This document shows, piece after piece, positions 1-8,673 of a stretch of DNA of 64,000 nucleotides. The stretch is from Methylobacterium aquaticum (lineage in GTDB: Bacteria; Pseudomonadota; Alphaproteobacteria; Rhizobiales; Beijerinckiaceae). The notes under the pieces are model-generated. The model was not told where the DNA came from and made no database searches. It worked only from the letters and a program-made list of their open reading frames with translations. The stretch covers positions 5,129,001 through 5,193,000 of the forward strand of contig NZ_CP043627.1 in the NCBI RefSeq assembly GCF_016804325.1. Direction: 5' to 3'. The translations under genes and the position numbers were made by a program. Position 1 is the first letter of the stretch. Every line of letters starts with the position of its first letter.

Positions 1-176
1 GGGAGGCCGCCGGCCGGGAACCGGCCGCCTTCGGCTATCGCCTGCTGCACCCGCTCTCCTGCGGGCGCCCGATGCACCTGAAGGCGCGGGAGGAGGCGGG
101 CGAAGAGCTGGGCACATGGCGGGTCTGGGCCGAGGACGAGGCCGGACGGGTCGCCCTCGAGGCCTCCTTCCGATGA
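1..176 (+). CDS. C-terminal end of a MaoC/FAS1-like acyl-CoA hydratase (partial)
   Basis: The first codon is outside the window; the visible frame starts at base 3 and ends with TGA at 174-176. The last 57 residues run through FGYRLLHPLSCGRP and end DEAGRVALEASFR. This pattern (a PL..GRP turn followed by paired strands of a hot-dog fold) recalls the C-terminal half of FAS1-like dehydratase or mesaconyl/itaconyl-CoA hydratase proteins, which hydrate enoyl-CoA thioesters. The stop overlaps the ATG of the next CoA-transferase gene (ATGA), so the two are translationally coupled. Family assignment rests on a short fragment and on context. Confidence 0.45.
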   Translation, partial: EAAGREPAAFGYRLLHPLSCGRPMHLKAREEAGEELGTWRVWAEDEAGRVALEASFR

Positions 177-1408
177 GCGCACCGGCCTCCTCTCCCGCCG
201 CCCGGCCGCTCGCCGGCATCCGGGTCGTCGACCTCACGAGCGTGGTGGTCGGTCCGGCCTGCACCCTGCGGCTGGTCGATTTCGGCGCGGAGGTGATCAA
301 GGTCGAGCCGCCCGCCGGCGACGTGCTGCGCTCACTCGGCGGTCCGTCGCCGGGCGGACGCCACGCCGGCTCCTACTTGCACCTGAACCGGGGCAAGCAG
401 GCGCTCGGCCTCGACCTCAAGACGCCCGCCGCGCGGGCGGTGCTGGAGCGGCTGGTCGCGTCGAGCGACGTCGTCGTCGCCAACATGCGCCCGGAGGCGC
501 TGGCCCGCCTCGGCCTCGATGCGGACAGCCTGCGGGACCGCTATCCGCGCCTCGTTCACTGCACGATCACGGGCTTCGGCCCCGGTGGGCCCTATCGGGG
601 CCGCCCGGCCTATGACAGCGTGGTGCAGGGCGTGTCCGGCATCGCCGGGCTGGCGGAGCGCCGCGACGGCCGCCCGCTCTACGTCCCGCTGCTCCTTGCC
701 GACCACGTCACCGGCGAGATCGCCGCCTCGGCGATCCTGGCCGCCCTCGTCGCGCGGGAACGCACCGGGCTCGGCGCGACGCTCGAGGTGCCGATGCACG
801 AGACCATGGCGGCCTTCGTGCTGCAGGAGCATCTCGGCCCCCGCAGCTTCGACCCGCCCCTCGGACCGGCGGGCGACGCCCGCGTGCTCAATCCCGACAA
901 CCGGCCCCTCGCCACGGCGGATGGCTGGATCAGCCTGACGGCCAACACCGACGCGCAGGTGCACGCCTTCCTGCGGGCGGTCGGGCGCCCGGAGCTGATC
1001 GACGATCCGCGGCTGCGCACCGTCGCCGACCGGTTCCGGCACGTCGACCTGTGGTTCCGGGTCCGCGCGGAGGCGCTGGCGAGCCGGACCACCGCGGACT
1101 GGCTCGCGGTCTTCGCCGCGGCGGATGTCCCGGCGATGCCCTGCCACACCCTCGAGACCCTGGAGCGGGACCCGCATCTCGCCGCCGTCGGGCTCATCGG
1201 CACGGATGAGCACCCGACCGAGGGCCGGGTCCGCACCATCCGGCCGACGATCCTGCAGGACGGCGCGCCGGCCCCCGTCGGACGCCCGGCCCCGCCGCCC
1301 GGCTTCGATACCCGGACCGTGCTGCGCGACCTCGGCCTCGGCGAGGCCGAGTGCGACGCGCTGATCGCGTCCGGCGCCGCCTTCGAGCCCGGCACCGACA
1401 CGGGCTGA
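173..1408 (+). CDS. CaiB/BaiF family CoA-transferase (class III)
   Basis: A 411-residue protein, normal length for class III CoA-transferases, which move CoA between a CoA thioester and a free carboxylic acid through an aspartyl intermediate. It opens with the family signature LAGIRVVDLTSVVVGPACT, then FGAEVIKVEPPAGD. The YD of AYDSVVQGVSG, at about residue 147, is at the position of the catalytic aspartate. The ATG at 173 is chosen because it overlaps the stop of the upstream hydratase fragment and sits just before the conserved N-terminus; an upstream in-frame ATG at 116 would add unconserved residues. Neighbours suggest it activates or exchanges the acid degraded by this cluster; the substrate cannot be told. 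Confidence 0.85.
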   Translation: MSAPASSPAARPLAGIRVVDLTSVVVGPACTLRLVDFGAEVIKVEPPAGDVLRSLGGPSPGGRHAGSYLHLNRGKQALGLDLKTPAARAVLERLVASSDVVVANMRPEALARLGLDADSLRDRYPRLVHCTITGFGPGGPYRGRPAYDSVVQGVSGIAGLAERRDGRPLYVPLLLADHVTGEIAASAILAALVARERTGLGATLEVPMHETMAAFVLQEHLGPRSFDPPLGPAGDARVLNPDNRPLATADGWISLTANTDAQVHAFLRAVGRPELIDDPRLRTVADRFRHVDLWFRVRAEALASRTTADWLAVFAAADVPAMPCHTLETLERDPHLAAVGLIGTDEHPTEGRVRTIRPTILQDGAPAPVGRPAPPPGFDTRTVLRDLGLGEAECDALIASGAAFEPGTDTG

Positions 1409-1473
1409 TCGACGCTCCGGCCCAACGGCGAAGACGCTGCGGGCCGCCATTGCGCACCAGGGAGGAGACGGAC

Positions 1474-2694
1474 ATGGCACGGCAGGGAACGAGGGCCCGG
1501 GGATGGTCCGGGCTGGTCGCGGCGTGGGTGGCGGCCTGTCTCGGCCTCTCGGCGGCGCAGGCCGCCGACGAGGGGCCGGTCCGCATCGGGGTCCTCGTCG
1601 ACCTCGAAGGCACCTACGCGGATATCGGCGGCCTCGGCGCCGTCGAGGCCGTGCGGATGGCGGTCGAGGATGCGGGCGGCAGCGTGCTCGGCCGGCCGAT
1701 CGAGGTCGTCTCGGCGGGCGGGCAGAACAAGGCCGACGTGGCCGCCAGCATCGCCCGGCAATGGTACGATTCGGGCGTCGACGTGATCACCGACCTGCCC
1801 TCCTCCGCGATGGCGCTCGCGGTCATCAACCTCGCCAACGAGAAGAAGAAGCTCGCCCTCGTCACCAGTGCCGGGTCGTCCGACATCACCGGCAAGTTCT
1901 GCTCGCCCTACGCGGCGCACTGGACCTGGGACACCTACGCCATGGCCAAGGGCACCGGCGCCGGCGTGGTCAAGCAGGGCGGCACCGACTGGTACTTCCT
2001 CACGGCCGACTACGTGTTCGGCCAGGCGCTCGAGCGGGACACCGCGGCGGTGGTCAAGGCGAGCGGCGGGCGCGTCCTCGGGGCGGTCCGCCATCCGCTC
2101 AACACGCAGGATTTCTCGTCCTTCCTGCTCCAGGCGCAGAGTTCGAAGGCGAAGATCCTCGGCCTCGCCAATGGCGGCACCGACACCATCAATGCGATCA
2201 AGCAGGCGCGGGAATTCGGCCTCACCGACAGCATGCAGCTCGTGGCGCTCATCGCCTTCCTCAGCGACGTCCACTCGCTCGGCCTGAAGGTGGCGCAGGG
2301 CCTGCTGCTGACGGAGGCCTTCTACTGGGACCAGAACGAGGAGACCCGGGCGTGGTCGCGCCGGTTCTTCGCGCGCATGAAGCGCATGCCGAGCATGACC
2401 CAGGCCGGCGCCTATAGCGGCACGCTCCATTACCTGAAGGCGGTGAAGGCGGTCGGCAGCAAGGATCCCGAGGCGGTGATGGCGCAGATGCGTCGCACGC
2501 CGATCAACGACTTCATGACCCATGACGGCGTGCTGCGGCCGGACGGGCGGGTGGTTCGCGACATGTACCTGTTCCAGGCCAAGACCCCGGCGGAATCGAC
2601 CGGCGAATGGGACCTCTACAAGCTCGTGCGCCGCATCCCGGGCAACGAGGCGTTCCGCCCGCTCGGCGAGGGCGGATGCCCGCTGGTGCGATGA
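1474..2694 (+). CDS. ABC transporter substrate-binding protein, branched-chain amino acid (LivK) type
   Basis: A 406-residue exported solute-binding protein. Residues 1-31 form a signal peptide (basic MARQGTRARGW, hydrophobic core, cleavage near AQA-AD). The mature part begins VRIGVLVDLEGTYADIGG, the usual start of Peripla_BP_6 proteins. It also has DVITDLPSSAMALAV and a second lobe around DWYFLTADYVFGQ. A strong ribosome site (GGAGGAG) lies just upstream of ATG 1474. No permease or ATPase genes follow, so it must work with components encoded elsewhere or act as an orphan binder. Within a CoA-thioester degradation cluster it probably captures the carboxylic acid or aromatic substrate; that is inference. 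Confidence 0.85.
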   Translation: MARQGTRARGWSGLVAAWVAACLGLSAAQAADEGPVRIGVLVDLEGTYADIGGLGAVEAVRMAVEDAGGSVLGRPIEVVSAGGQNKADVAASIARQWYDSGVDVITDLPSSAMALAVINLANEKKKLALVTSAGSSDITGKFCSPYAAHWTWDTYAMAKGTGAGVVKQGGTDWYFLTADYVFGQALERDTAAVVKASGGRVLGAVRHPLNTQDFSSFLLQAQSSKAKILGLANGGTDTINAIKQAREFGLTDSMQLVALIAFLSDVHSLGLKVAQGLLLTEAFYWDQNEETRAWSRRFFARMKRMPSMTQAGAYSGTLHYLKAVKAVGSKDPEAVMAQMRRTPINDFMTHDGVLRPDGRVVRDMYLFQAKTPAESTGEWDLYKLVRRIPGNEAFRPLGEGGCPLVR

Positions 2695-2752
2695 ACCACC
2701 CCGCCCTGCCATCGCCCGGTCCCGATCGTCCCCCTGCGCGAAAGCCCATCCC

Positions 2753-3814
2753 ATGAGACGCTACGCCGTCACCGAGTTCAGCCGCCCGCTCTGCACGCTG
2801 GTGGAGGACGATCCCGTCCCGCACGGCACCGAAGTGGTGCTCGACCTGCAGCGTTGCGGCGTCTGCCACACCGACCTCCACCTGCGGGAGGGCCATTACG
2901 ACCTCGGCGGCGGCAAGCGCCTGAGCCTCGCCGAGCGCGGGGTCGGGCTGCCGGTCACCCTTGGCCACGAGATCCTCGGGCGCATCGCGGCCGTGGGGCC
3001 GGAGGCGGGCGAGGCGGCCGGCGCCATCGGCCGCAGCGTGCTGGCCTATCCGTGGATCGGCTGCGGCGCCTGCCATCGCTGCCTGTCGGGCGAGGAGAAC
3101 CTCTGCGCGGCCGGGCGCTGCCTCGGCGTGCATCGGCCCGGCGGCTACGCCGAGAAGGTGGTCGTGCCCCATCCCCGCTACCTGATCGACGTGGAAGGCC
3201 TCGATCCCTCGGCCGCCGCGACGCTCGCCTGCTCGGGGCTCACCGCCTACTCGGCCCTGAGGAAGATCGGCGGCGACCCGGCCCGGGACTGGCTCCTGCT
3301 GATCGGGGCGGGCGGCCTCGGGCAGAGCGCGCTGCGCCTCGCGCGGGCGCTCGGCCACGCCCGCATCGTGGTCGCCGACACGGCGCCGGCCAAGCGCGAG
3401 CGGGCCCTGGCGCTCGGCGCCGACCGCGTGCTCGATCCGGCCGATCCGGGCGCCCGGGCGGAGCTCCTGGCCCTCGAGAGCGGGCTCGCGGCGGCGATCG
3501 ACTTCGTCGGCACCACCGAGACGGCGCGCTTCGCCCTCGACGGCCTGCGGCGCGGCGGCCGCTTCGTCGTGGTCGGCATGTTCGGCGGCGAGGTCACCCT
3601 CTCGCTGCCGCTCCTGCCGCTGCGCGCCCTCACGCTCTCGGGCTCGTATGTCGGCAATCTCGGCGAGTTGCGCGACCTCGTCGACCTCGTGCGCCGGCAC
3701 GGCCTGACCCTCGTCGAGACGGAGACGGTGCCCCTCGACCAGGCGGAGGCGGCGATGCAGCGGCTCGAAGCCGGCGCGGTCGCCGGCCGTCTGGTTCTGT
3801 CGCACCGGGCGTGA
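2753..3814 (+). CDS. Zinc-dependent alcohol dehydrogenase (MDR family)
   Basis: A 353-residue medium-chain dehydrogenase/reductase. CGVCHTDLHLREGHYDLGGG carries the catalytic zinc cysteine, and GHEILGRIAAVG supplies the second zinc ligand. Four structural-zinc cysteines lie in CGACHRCLSGEENLC, and GAGGLGQSALRLA is the Rossmann NAD(P)-binding loop. The protein would oxidise an alcohol to an aldehyde or ketone. The start at 2753 (MRRYAVTEF) is placed at the conserved N-terminus; the frame is open further upstream but codes for unconserved residues there. It lies 58 bases after the binding-protein gene in the same orientation. Physiological substrate unknown. Confidence 0.85.
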   Translation: MRRYAVTEFSRPLCTLVEDDPVPHGTEVVLDLQRCGVCHTDLHLREGHYDLGGGKRLSLAERGVGLPVTLGHEILGRIAAVGPEAGEAAGAIGRSVLAYPWIGCGACHRCLSGEENLCAAGRCLGVHRPGGYAEKVVVPHPRYLIDVEGLDPSAAATLACSGLTAYSALRKIGGDPARDWLLLIGAGGLGQSALRLARALGHARIVVADTAPAKRERALALGADRVLDPADPGARAELLALESGLAAAIDFVGTTETARFALDGLRRGGRFVVVGMFGGEVTLSLPLLPLRALTLSGSYVGNLGELRDLVDLVRRHGLTLVETETVPLDQAEAAMQRLEAGAVAGRLVLSHRA

Positions 3815-4261
3815 GCCCCAACCGGCGCATTTTTCCGACGGAGCGGATACCGGTTCGTCGGAGACATTATCCAGACAATCAATAATGTGGAGCGCTCAGC
3901 GATTGCACTATCATGGTACGCGACACTGGCACAAAGTCCGCGATCGTCAGGCTTTTCCTATCTGCAACCTCATCCTGAGGCGATTTGTGCGGTCGTGCCC
4001 ATCGATCTGCGCACAGGCTGCCATCTCACCTCGTCATCCTGGGGCTCGCCGAAGGCGAGAACCCGGGATCCATGACCGCTGACGCCGAAGACAAAGGCTG
4101 ATCGTTATCCGCCTCATCCTGCACCGTCAGCGGTCATGGATCCCGGGTTCCGCTTCGCGGCCCCAGGATGACGAGGTGAGGTGGCGATGTCTGCGCCGGA
4201 TCGACTGAAGCAGACCATCAAACAGGCTCTCAGAAAGACCATCAACGGGAGGAGCGCGGCT
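3815..4261. other. Intergenic region with repeat pair
   Basis: No gene is supported between the alcohol dehydrogenase and the second CoA-transferase. Apart from the family A repeat pair there is a fragment CCTCATCCTGAGGCG near 3970 that resembles the outer end of the other palindrome seen at 28239-28362. The short open frames here consist of repeat sequence and have no protein-like features. Confidence 0.6.
4025..4181. repeat. Dispersed palindromic repeat, inverted pair (family A, copies 1-2)
   Basis: Two arms in opposite orientation, at about 4025-4085 and 4121-4180, separated by about 35 bases. Each arm carries TCATCCTGGGGC, then a short GC-rich loop, then GAACCCGGGATCCATGA, or its reverse complement. 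The whole can fold into a long cruciform or hairpin. The same unit recurs at 19550-19702, 25128-25275, 28424-28475 and 30134-30279. The pair ends only about 80 bases before the chosen start of the next CoA-transferase gene and overlaps a weaker alternative start at 4181/4187. Confidence 0.85.
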
Positions 4262-5536
4262 GTGGCGGATGCGGAACGGACACGAGCGGAGGCGGAGCCT
4301 CCCGACGCCCTGCCGGGGCCGCTGCACGGGCTGACGGTCCTGGACCTCTCCCGCGTGCTCGCCGGCCCCTGGGCGTCGCAGATCCTCGGCGATCTCGGTG
4401 CCGAGGTCTGGAAGATCGAGCGGCCGGAGACGGGCGACGACACGCGGTCGTGGGGCCCGCCCTTCGTGCAGGGGCCGGACGGGCCGTCGGACGCCGCCTA
4501 CTATCTCTGCGCCAACCGCAACAAGCGCAGCGTCGCGATCGATTTCGGCACCCCCGAGGGCGCCGCCCTGGTGCGGCGGCTGGCCGAGCGGGCCGACATC
4601 GTGGTCGAGAACTTCAAGACCGGGGCGCTCGCCCGCCACGGCCTCGACTACGCCGCCCTGTCGGCGGTCAATCCCGGCCTGATCTACTGCTCGGTGACCG
4701 GGTTCGGCCAGACCGGGCCCTACGCCGCGCGGGGCGGATACGACTTCCTCATCCAGGGCATGAGCGGCCTGATGAGCGTCACCGGCCGCCCCGACGACGA
4801 GCCGGGCGCCGGTCCGATCAAGGTCGGGCTGCCGGTGAGCGACCTGTTCACCGGCCTCTACGCGGCGACCGCGATCCTCGCCGCGCTCCACCACCGCACC
4901 GCGACCGGCGAGGGCCAGCACATCGATTGCGCGCTTCTCGACAGCCAGGTCGCGGTCCTGGTCAACCAGGGCATGAACCACATCGTCGGCGGGCTGACGC
5001 CCGGCCGGCTCGGCAACTCGCATCCGAACGTGGTGCCCTACCGCGAGTTCCGGACGGCGGACGGCCACGTGCTCGTCGCCTGCGGCAATGACGGGCAGTT
5101 CCGCAGCCTGTGCGGGCTCCTGAACCTTCCCGAACTCGCCGCCGATCCGCGCTTTCGCGACAATGTCGGACGCCTGCGCGACCGCCGGGAACTCGAGGCG
5201 ACCCTGGGCGCGGCGATCCGGCAGTGGACCTCCGCCGATATCTTCGCGGCCATGGAGGCGGGCGGGGTGCCCGGCGGGCCGATCAACCGCATCGACCAGA
5301 TCCTCGCCGACCCGCAGGTGGCGGCCCGCGGCCTGCTCAAGCGCATGGAGCGCTCGGACGGCACCCCCGTCACGGTGATCGGCTATCCGAGCCGGCTGTC
5401 GCGCACCCCCGCCACCTACCGGATCGCCCCGCAGACCCTCGGCGAGGCCACGGCCGACGTGCTGGGCTTGCTCGGACTCGACGAGGCGGAGCGTGCGACG
5501 CTGCGGGAGAAGGGGATCATCCGTGACGGCCGCTGA
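4262..5536 (+). CDS. CaiB/BaiF family CoA-transferase (second copy)
   Basis: A class III CoA-transferase of 424 residues from GTG 4262. Signature LHGLTVLDLSRVLAGPWAS is followed by LGDLGAEVWKIERPETGDD, and the GGYDFLIQGMSG motif near residue 160 carries the expected catalytic aspartate. GTG 4262 is preferred because GGGAGGAG lies seven bases upstream. A longer frame from GTG 4181 or ATG 4187 would add about 27 residues coded next to and partly within the palindromic repeat, with no family similarity. It is a paralogue of the first gene, not a duplicate. Likely role: activation of a carboxylic acid for the beta-oxidation-type genes that follow. Confidence 0.85.
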   Translation: MADAERTRAEAEPPDALPGPLHGLTVLDLSRVLAGPWASQILGDLGAEVWKIERPETGDDTRSWGPPFVQGPDGPSDAAYYLCANRNKRSVAIDFGTPEGAALVRRLAERADIVVENFKTGALARHGLDYAALSAVNPGLIYCSVTGFGQTGPYAARGGYDFLIQGMSGLMSVTGRPDDEPGAGPIKVGLPVSDLFTGLYAATAILAALHHRTATGEGQHIDCALLDSQVAVLVNQGMNHIVGGLTPGRLGNSHPNVVPYREFRTADGHVLVACGNDGQFRSLCGLLNLPELAADPRFRDNVGRLRDRRELEATLGAAIRQWTSADIFAAMEAGGVPGGPINRIDQILADPQVAARGLLKRMERSDGTPVTVIGYPSRLSRTPATYRIAPQTLGEATADVLGLLGLDEAERATLREKGIIRDGR

Positions 5537-5639
5537 TCCCCTCCCCGGCGGCGGATCGGTGCCGCTCGCTGCAGGAGCCCGGCGTGACGGCGATCGACAC
5601 CAGGCGCGGCGTGTCCGCGGCGCTCGAGAACGGAGAACA

Positions 5640-6428
5640 ATGGTGAGCGAGACGACCCCTTCCGACGAGGCCGTGCTGCTGGAGCGCCGCGACGGCGCGG
5701 TCGCGATCCTGACGCTCAACGAGCCGGGGAAGCGCAACGCGCTGACGCCGGCGATCCGGGTGGCACTCGCCGCGGCGATCGACCGGATCGAGGGCGATCC
5801 CGCCATCCGGGCGGTCGTGATCACCGGCGGAACGCAGGTGTTCAGCGCCGGCGGCGACCTCACGGCGATGCGGGCCGATGGGCTGGCCGGGGGCCGCGAC
5901 CGGTTCCGGCTGCTCCACGGCATCGTCCGGGCGATCGTGAAGTCGGGCAAGCCCTACATCGCCGCCGTCGAGGGCTGGGCCGCCGGGGCCGGATTCAGCT
6001 TCGCGCTCCTGTGCGACACGATCGTGGCCGGCGAGGGCGCGCGCTTCGTAGCCTCGTTCCCGAAGGTCGGGCTCGTGGCCGATGCCGGCCTGCTCCACAC
6101 CCTGCCGGCCCGGGTCGGCCAGGGCCGCGCCCGCCGGATCCTGCTCCAGGCGGAGCCCGTCGGGGCCCGGGCCGGCCTCGAGATCGGCCTCGTCGACGAG
6201 GTCGTGCCGGACGGCACCGCCCTCGACCGGGCGGTCGCGCTCGCCCGCGCCTATGACGGGCTGGCGCCGCTCTCGACCGCGATGACCAAGGAATGGCTGG
6301 CCCGCGGGATCGACGAGGTGCTCGACTGGGAGCGCAGCGCCCAGGCCGCCCTGTTCCAGACCGCCGACCACCACGAGGGCAAGACCGCCTTCCTGGAGAA
6401 GCGCCGGCCCACCTTCAACGGACGCTGA
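5640..6428 (+). CDS. Enoyl-CoA hydratase/isomerase (crotonase family)
   Basis: A 262-residue crotonase-fold protein that would add water to, or isomerise, an enoyl-CoA. Family marks: VAILTLNEPGKRNAL near the N-terminus, FSAGGDLTAM (first oxyanion-hole strand), and GWAAGAGFSFALLCD (second oxyanion-hole loop). ATG 5640 follows a GGAGA ribosome site. The gene ends one base before the acyl-CoA dehydrogenase start, so these genes form one operon. Catalytic glutamates cannot be assigned confidently by eye, and members of this family vary widely in reaction. Confidence 0.85.
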   Translation: MVSETTPSDEAVLLERRDGAVAILTLNEPGKRNALTPAIRVALAAAIDRIEGDPAIRAVVITGGTQVFSAGGDLTAMRADGLAGGRDRFRLLHGIVRAIVKSGKPYIAAVEGWAAGAGFSFALLCDTIVAGEGARFVASFPKVGLVADAGLLHTLPARVGQGRARRILLQAEPVGARAGLEIGLVDEVVPDGTALDRAVALARAYDGLAPLSTAMTKEWLARGIDEVLDWERSAQAALFQTADHHEGKTAFLEKRRPTFNGR

Positions 6429-6429
6429 C

Positions 6430-7497
6430 ATGATGGAGCCTGTCCAGGCGGACGATGCCGGCGCGATGCTGCGCGAGACCGCCGACCGCCTGCTCGCCGC
6501 CCGCCTCACCCCGCAGGTCCGCGCCCGGGCGGCCGGGGGGGGGTGGCCCGACGACCTGTGGGCGGCCCTCGACGAGGCCGGCCTGCCGGCCGCGATCCTG
6601 CCGGAGGCGGCCGGCGGCTTCGGGGTGCCGGTCGCCGACGCCCTGTCGCTCCTGACGGTGGCGGGACGCCACGCCCTGCCGCTGCCGCTGGCCGACACGA
6701 TGCTGGCCGGCCTCGTCCTGGCGCGTGCCGGGATCGAGGTTCCGGCCGGGCCGCTCGCCGTGGCGCAAGGGTCGGAGGTCAGGCTCGATCACGCCGGGCG
6801 CGCGACCGGGCACGCCTGGGGCGTGCCCTGGGGCCGGCACGCCCGGTCCATCGTGGTCCTGGCGGACGCCCCCGGCGGGCCGGTCCTCCTCGCGCTGCCG
6901 CAGGCCGCCCTCACGATCGAGCCCGGCGCCGACATCGCGGGTGATCCGAGCGATGCCGTGCGGTTCGAGGCCGTGCCGTCGCAAGCCGCCCCGGCTCCCT
7001 TCGGGGCGGCCGAATTGCGGGCGGCGGGCGCGGCCACCCGCGCCCTGATGATCGCCGGCGCGCTCGGCGCCGTCAGCGCCATGACGGTGGAGTATGCCGG
7101 CGAGCGCCGGCAGTTCGGGCGCGCCATCGGCCAGTTCCAGGCGGTGCAGCAGAATCTCGCCGTGCTCGCCGGCCAGGCGGCCGCCGCGGCCGCCGCGGCC
7201 GATCTGGCGGCGGAAGCGGTGGCGGCGTGGGCGGCGTCGCCGGGGCCGGGGTTGCTGCCCGCGGTCGCCGCCGCCAAGGTGCGCACCGGCGAGGCGGCGG
7301 GCCTGGCGGCTTCCATCGCCCATCAGATCCACGGCGCGATCGGCTTCACGCAGGAGCACCCTCTGCACCACCATACCGGCCGGCTGCGGGCCTGGCGCGA
7401 CGCGTTCGGGCGCGAAGCCGAATGGGCGCAGGTGCTCGGCCGCCATCTGATCGCCGCCGGCCCCGAGGGGCTGTGGCCGGCGATCACGGCCGTCTGA
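6430..7497 (+). CDS. Acyl-CoA dehydrogenase family protein, small partner
   Basis: A 355-residue acyl-CoA dehydrogenase homologue, shorter than the usual 380-390. The C-terminal helical domain is clear: VEYAGERRQFGRAIGQFQAVQ followed by IHQIHGAIGFTQEHPLHHHT. The middle flavin-binding segment (typically MTEP.AGSD) is not recognisable; the corresponding region reads as a degenerate beta domain. Such a protein paired with a canonical dehydrogenase recalls the heteromeric acyl-CoA dehydrogenases known from steroid and pimeloyl-CoA pathways. ATG 6430 is followed directly by a second ATG at 6433. The next gene begins two bases after its stop. Confidence 0.8.
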   Translation: MMEPVQADDAGAMLRETADRLLAARLTPQVRARAAGGGWPDDLWAALDEAGLPAAILPEAAGGFGVPVADALSLLTVAGRHALPLPLADTMLAGLVLARAGIEVPAGPLAVAQGSEVRLDHAGRATGHAWGVPWGRHARSIVVLADAPGGPVLLALPQAALTIEPGADIAGDPSDAVRFEAVPSQAAPAPFGAAELRAAGAATRALMIAGALGAVSAMTVEYAGERRQFGRAIGQFQAVQQNLAVLAGQAAAAAAAADLAAEAVAAWAASPGPGLLPAVAAAKVRTGEAAGLAASIAHQIHGAIGFTQEHPLHHHTGRLRAWRDAFGREAEWAQVLGRHLIAAGPEGLWPAITAV

Positions 7498-7499
7498 GG

Positions 7500-8660
7500 A
7501 TGTTCGCCATGTCGCCATTCGCCTTCCCGTCGCCGCCGCCCTCACCCGGGGCGGACCTCCTCCGGGCCGAGATCCGGGCCTTCCTGGCGAGCGAGCTCGC
7601 GCATCGCGCGCCGCTCGACCGGGCGCAGAGCTGGAACGGGCTCGATCCCGCCTTCTCGCGCAAGCTCGGGCAGCGGGGCTGGCTCGGGCTCACCTGGCCG
7701 AAGGCGTATGGCGGGCAGGAGCGCTCGGGCCTCGAGCGCTACGTGCTGCTCGAGGAGCTGCTCGCCGCCGGCGCGCCGGTGGGCGCGCACTGGATCGCCG
7801 AGCGCCAGAGCGGCCCGAGCCTGCTCCGTTACGGCACCGAGGCGCAAAAGAGCGCGATCCTGCCCCGGATCGCCGCCGGCGCGTGCTTCTTCTGCATCGG
7901 CATGAGCGAGCCCGATTCCGGCTCCGACCTCGCCTCGGTCCGCACCAAGGCGGTGCGGGACGGCGATGGCTGGCGGGTCGACGGCACCAAGCTGTGGACC
8001 ACCAACGCCACCCACTGCCACTTCATGATCCTGTTCTGCCGCACCCGGCCGCTCGACCGCGAGCACCGGCATGCCGGCACGAGCCAGTTCATCGTCGACC
8101 TGAGCCTGCCCGGGATCACCATCCGGCCGGTCCGCAACCTCCTCGGCGAGCACCATTTCAACGAGGTGGTCTTCGAGGACGTGCGGCTCCCCGGGGACGC
8201 GCTCCTCGGGCGCGAGGGCGAGGGCTGGGCCCAGGTCACCGGCGAGCTCGCCTACGAGCGCAGCGGGCCGGAGCGCTTCCTGTCCTCGTTCCGGCTCCTC
8301 GTCGAGCTGGTCCGGGCCCTGCAGCCGGCGGCCGACGCGCGGGCCGAGATCGCGCTGGGCCGGCTGGGCGCACAGCTCGTCACGCTGCGGCGGATGTCGC
8401 GCTCGGTCGCGGGCCTGCTCCAGGCCGGCGCCGATCCGGCACTGGAGGCCGCGATGGTCAAGGATCTCGGTGCGCTGGTCGAGCAGGAGATCCCCGAGAT
8501 CGCCCGCGATCTCGTGGGCGACGGTCCGCCCACACCGCAGAGCCGGGCCTTCGCGCAGGTGCTGGCCTACACGGCGCTGCACGCGCCGTCCTTCTCGCTG
8601 CGCGGCGGCACCCGCGAGATCCTGCGCGGCATCATCGCCCGCGGCCTCGGACTCAGGTGA
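7500..8660 (+). CDS. Acyl-CoA dehydrogenase, large partner
   Basis: A 386-residue FAD-dependent acyl-CoA dehydrogenase. The flavin-binding signature MSEPDSGSDLASVRTKA is intact, followed by WRVDGTKLWTTNA. The C-terminus has FSLRGGTREILRGIIARGLG. In medium-chain dehydrogenases the catalytic glutamate lies just before the GT of this motif; here that residue is glycine, so the base may come from elsewhere or from the partner subunit. The start could be ATG 7500 or ATG 7509. The gene is tightly packed between the small partner and the second enoyl-CoA hydratase. Expected reaction: alpha,beta-dehydrogenation of the cluster's acyl-CoA. Confidence 0.87.
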   Translation: MFAMSPFAFPSPPPSPGADLLRAEIRAFLASELAHRAPLDRAQSWNGLDPAFSRKLGQRGWLGLTWPKAYGGQERSGLERYVLLEELLAAGAPVGAHWIAERQSGPSLLRYGTEAQKSAILPRIAAGACFFCIGMSEPDSGSDLASVRTKAVRDGDGWRVDGTKLWTTNATHCHFMILFCRTRPLDREHRHAGTSQFIVDLSLPGITIRPVRNLLGEHHFNEVVFEDVRLPGDALLGREGEGWAQVTGELAYERSGPERFLSSFRLLVELVRALQPAADARAEIALGRLGAQLVTLRRMSRSVAGLLQAGADPALEAAMVKDLGALVEQEIPEIARDLVGDGPPTPQSRAFAQVLAYTALHAPSFSLRGGTREILRGIIARGLGLR

Positions 8661-8673
8661 ACGGAGACCCATC

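Noticed and set aside
679..2754. A 691-codon minus-strand open frame
   Set aside because: Antisense to the first CoA-transferase and the binding protein; composition typical of a shadow frame.
4025..4181. CRISPR-like repeats
   Set aside because: The repeats are inverted pairs far apart in the window, not direct repeats with regular unique spacers, and no cas genes are present.
4127..5950. A 607-codon minus-strand open frame
   Set aside because: Antisense to the second CoA-transferase and first enoyl-CoA hydratase; no protein-like pattern.
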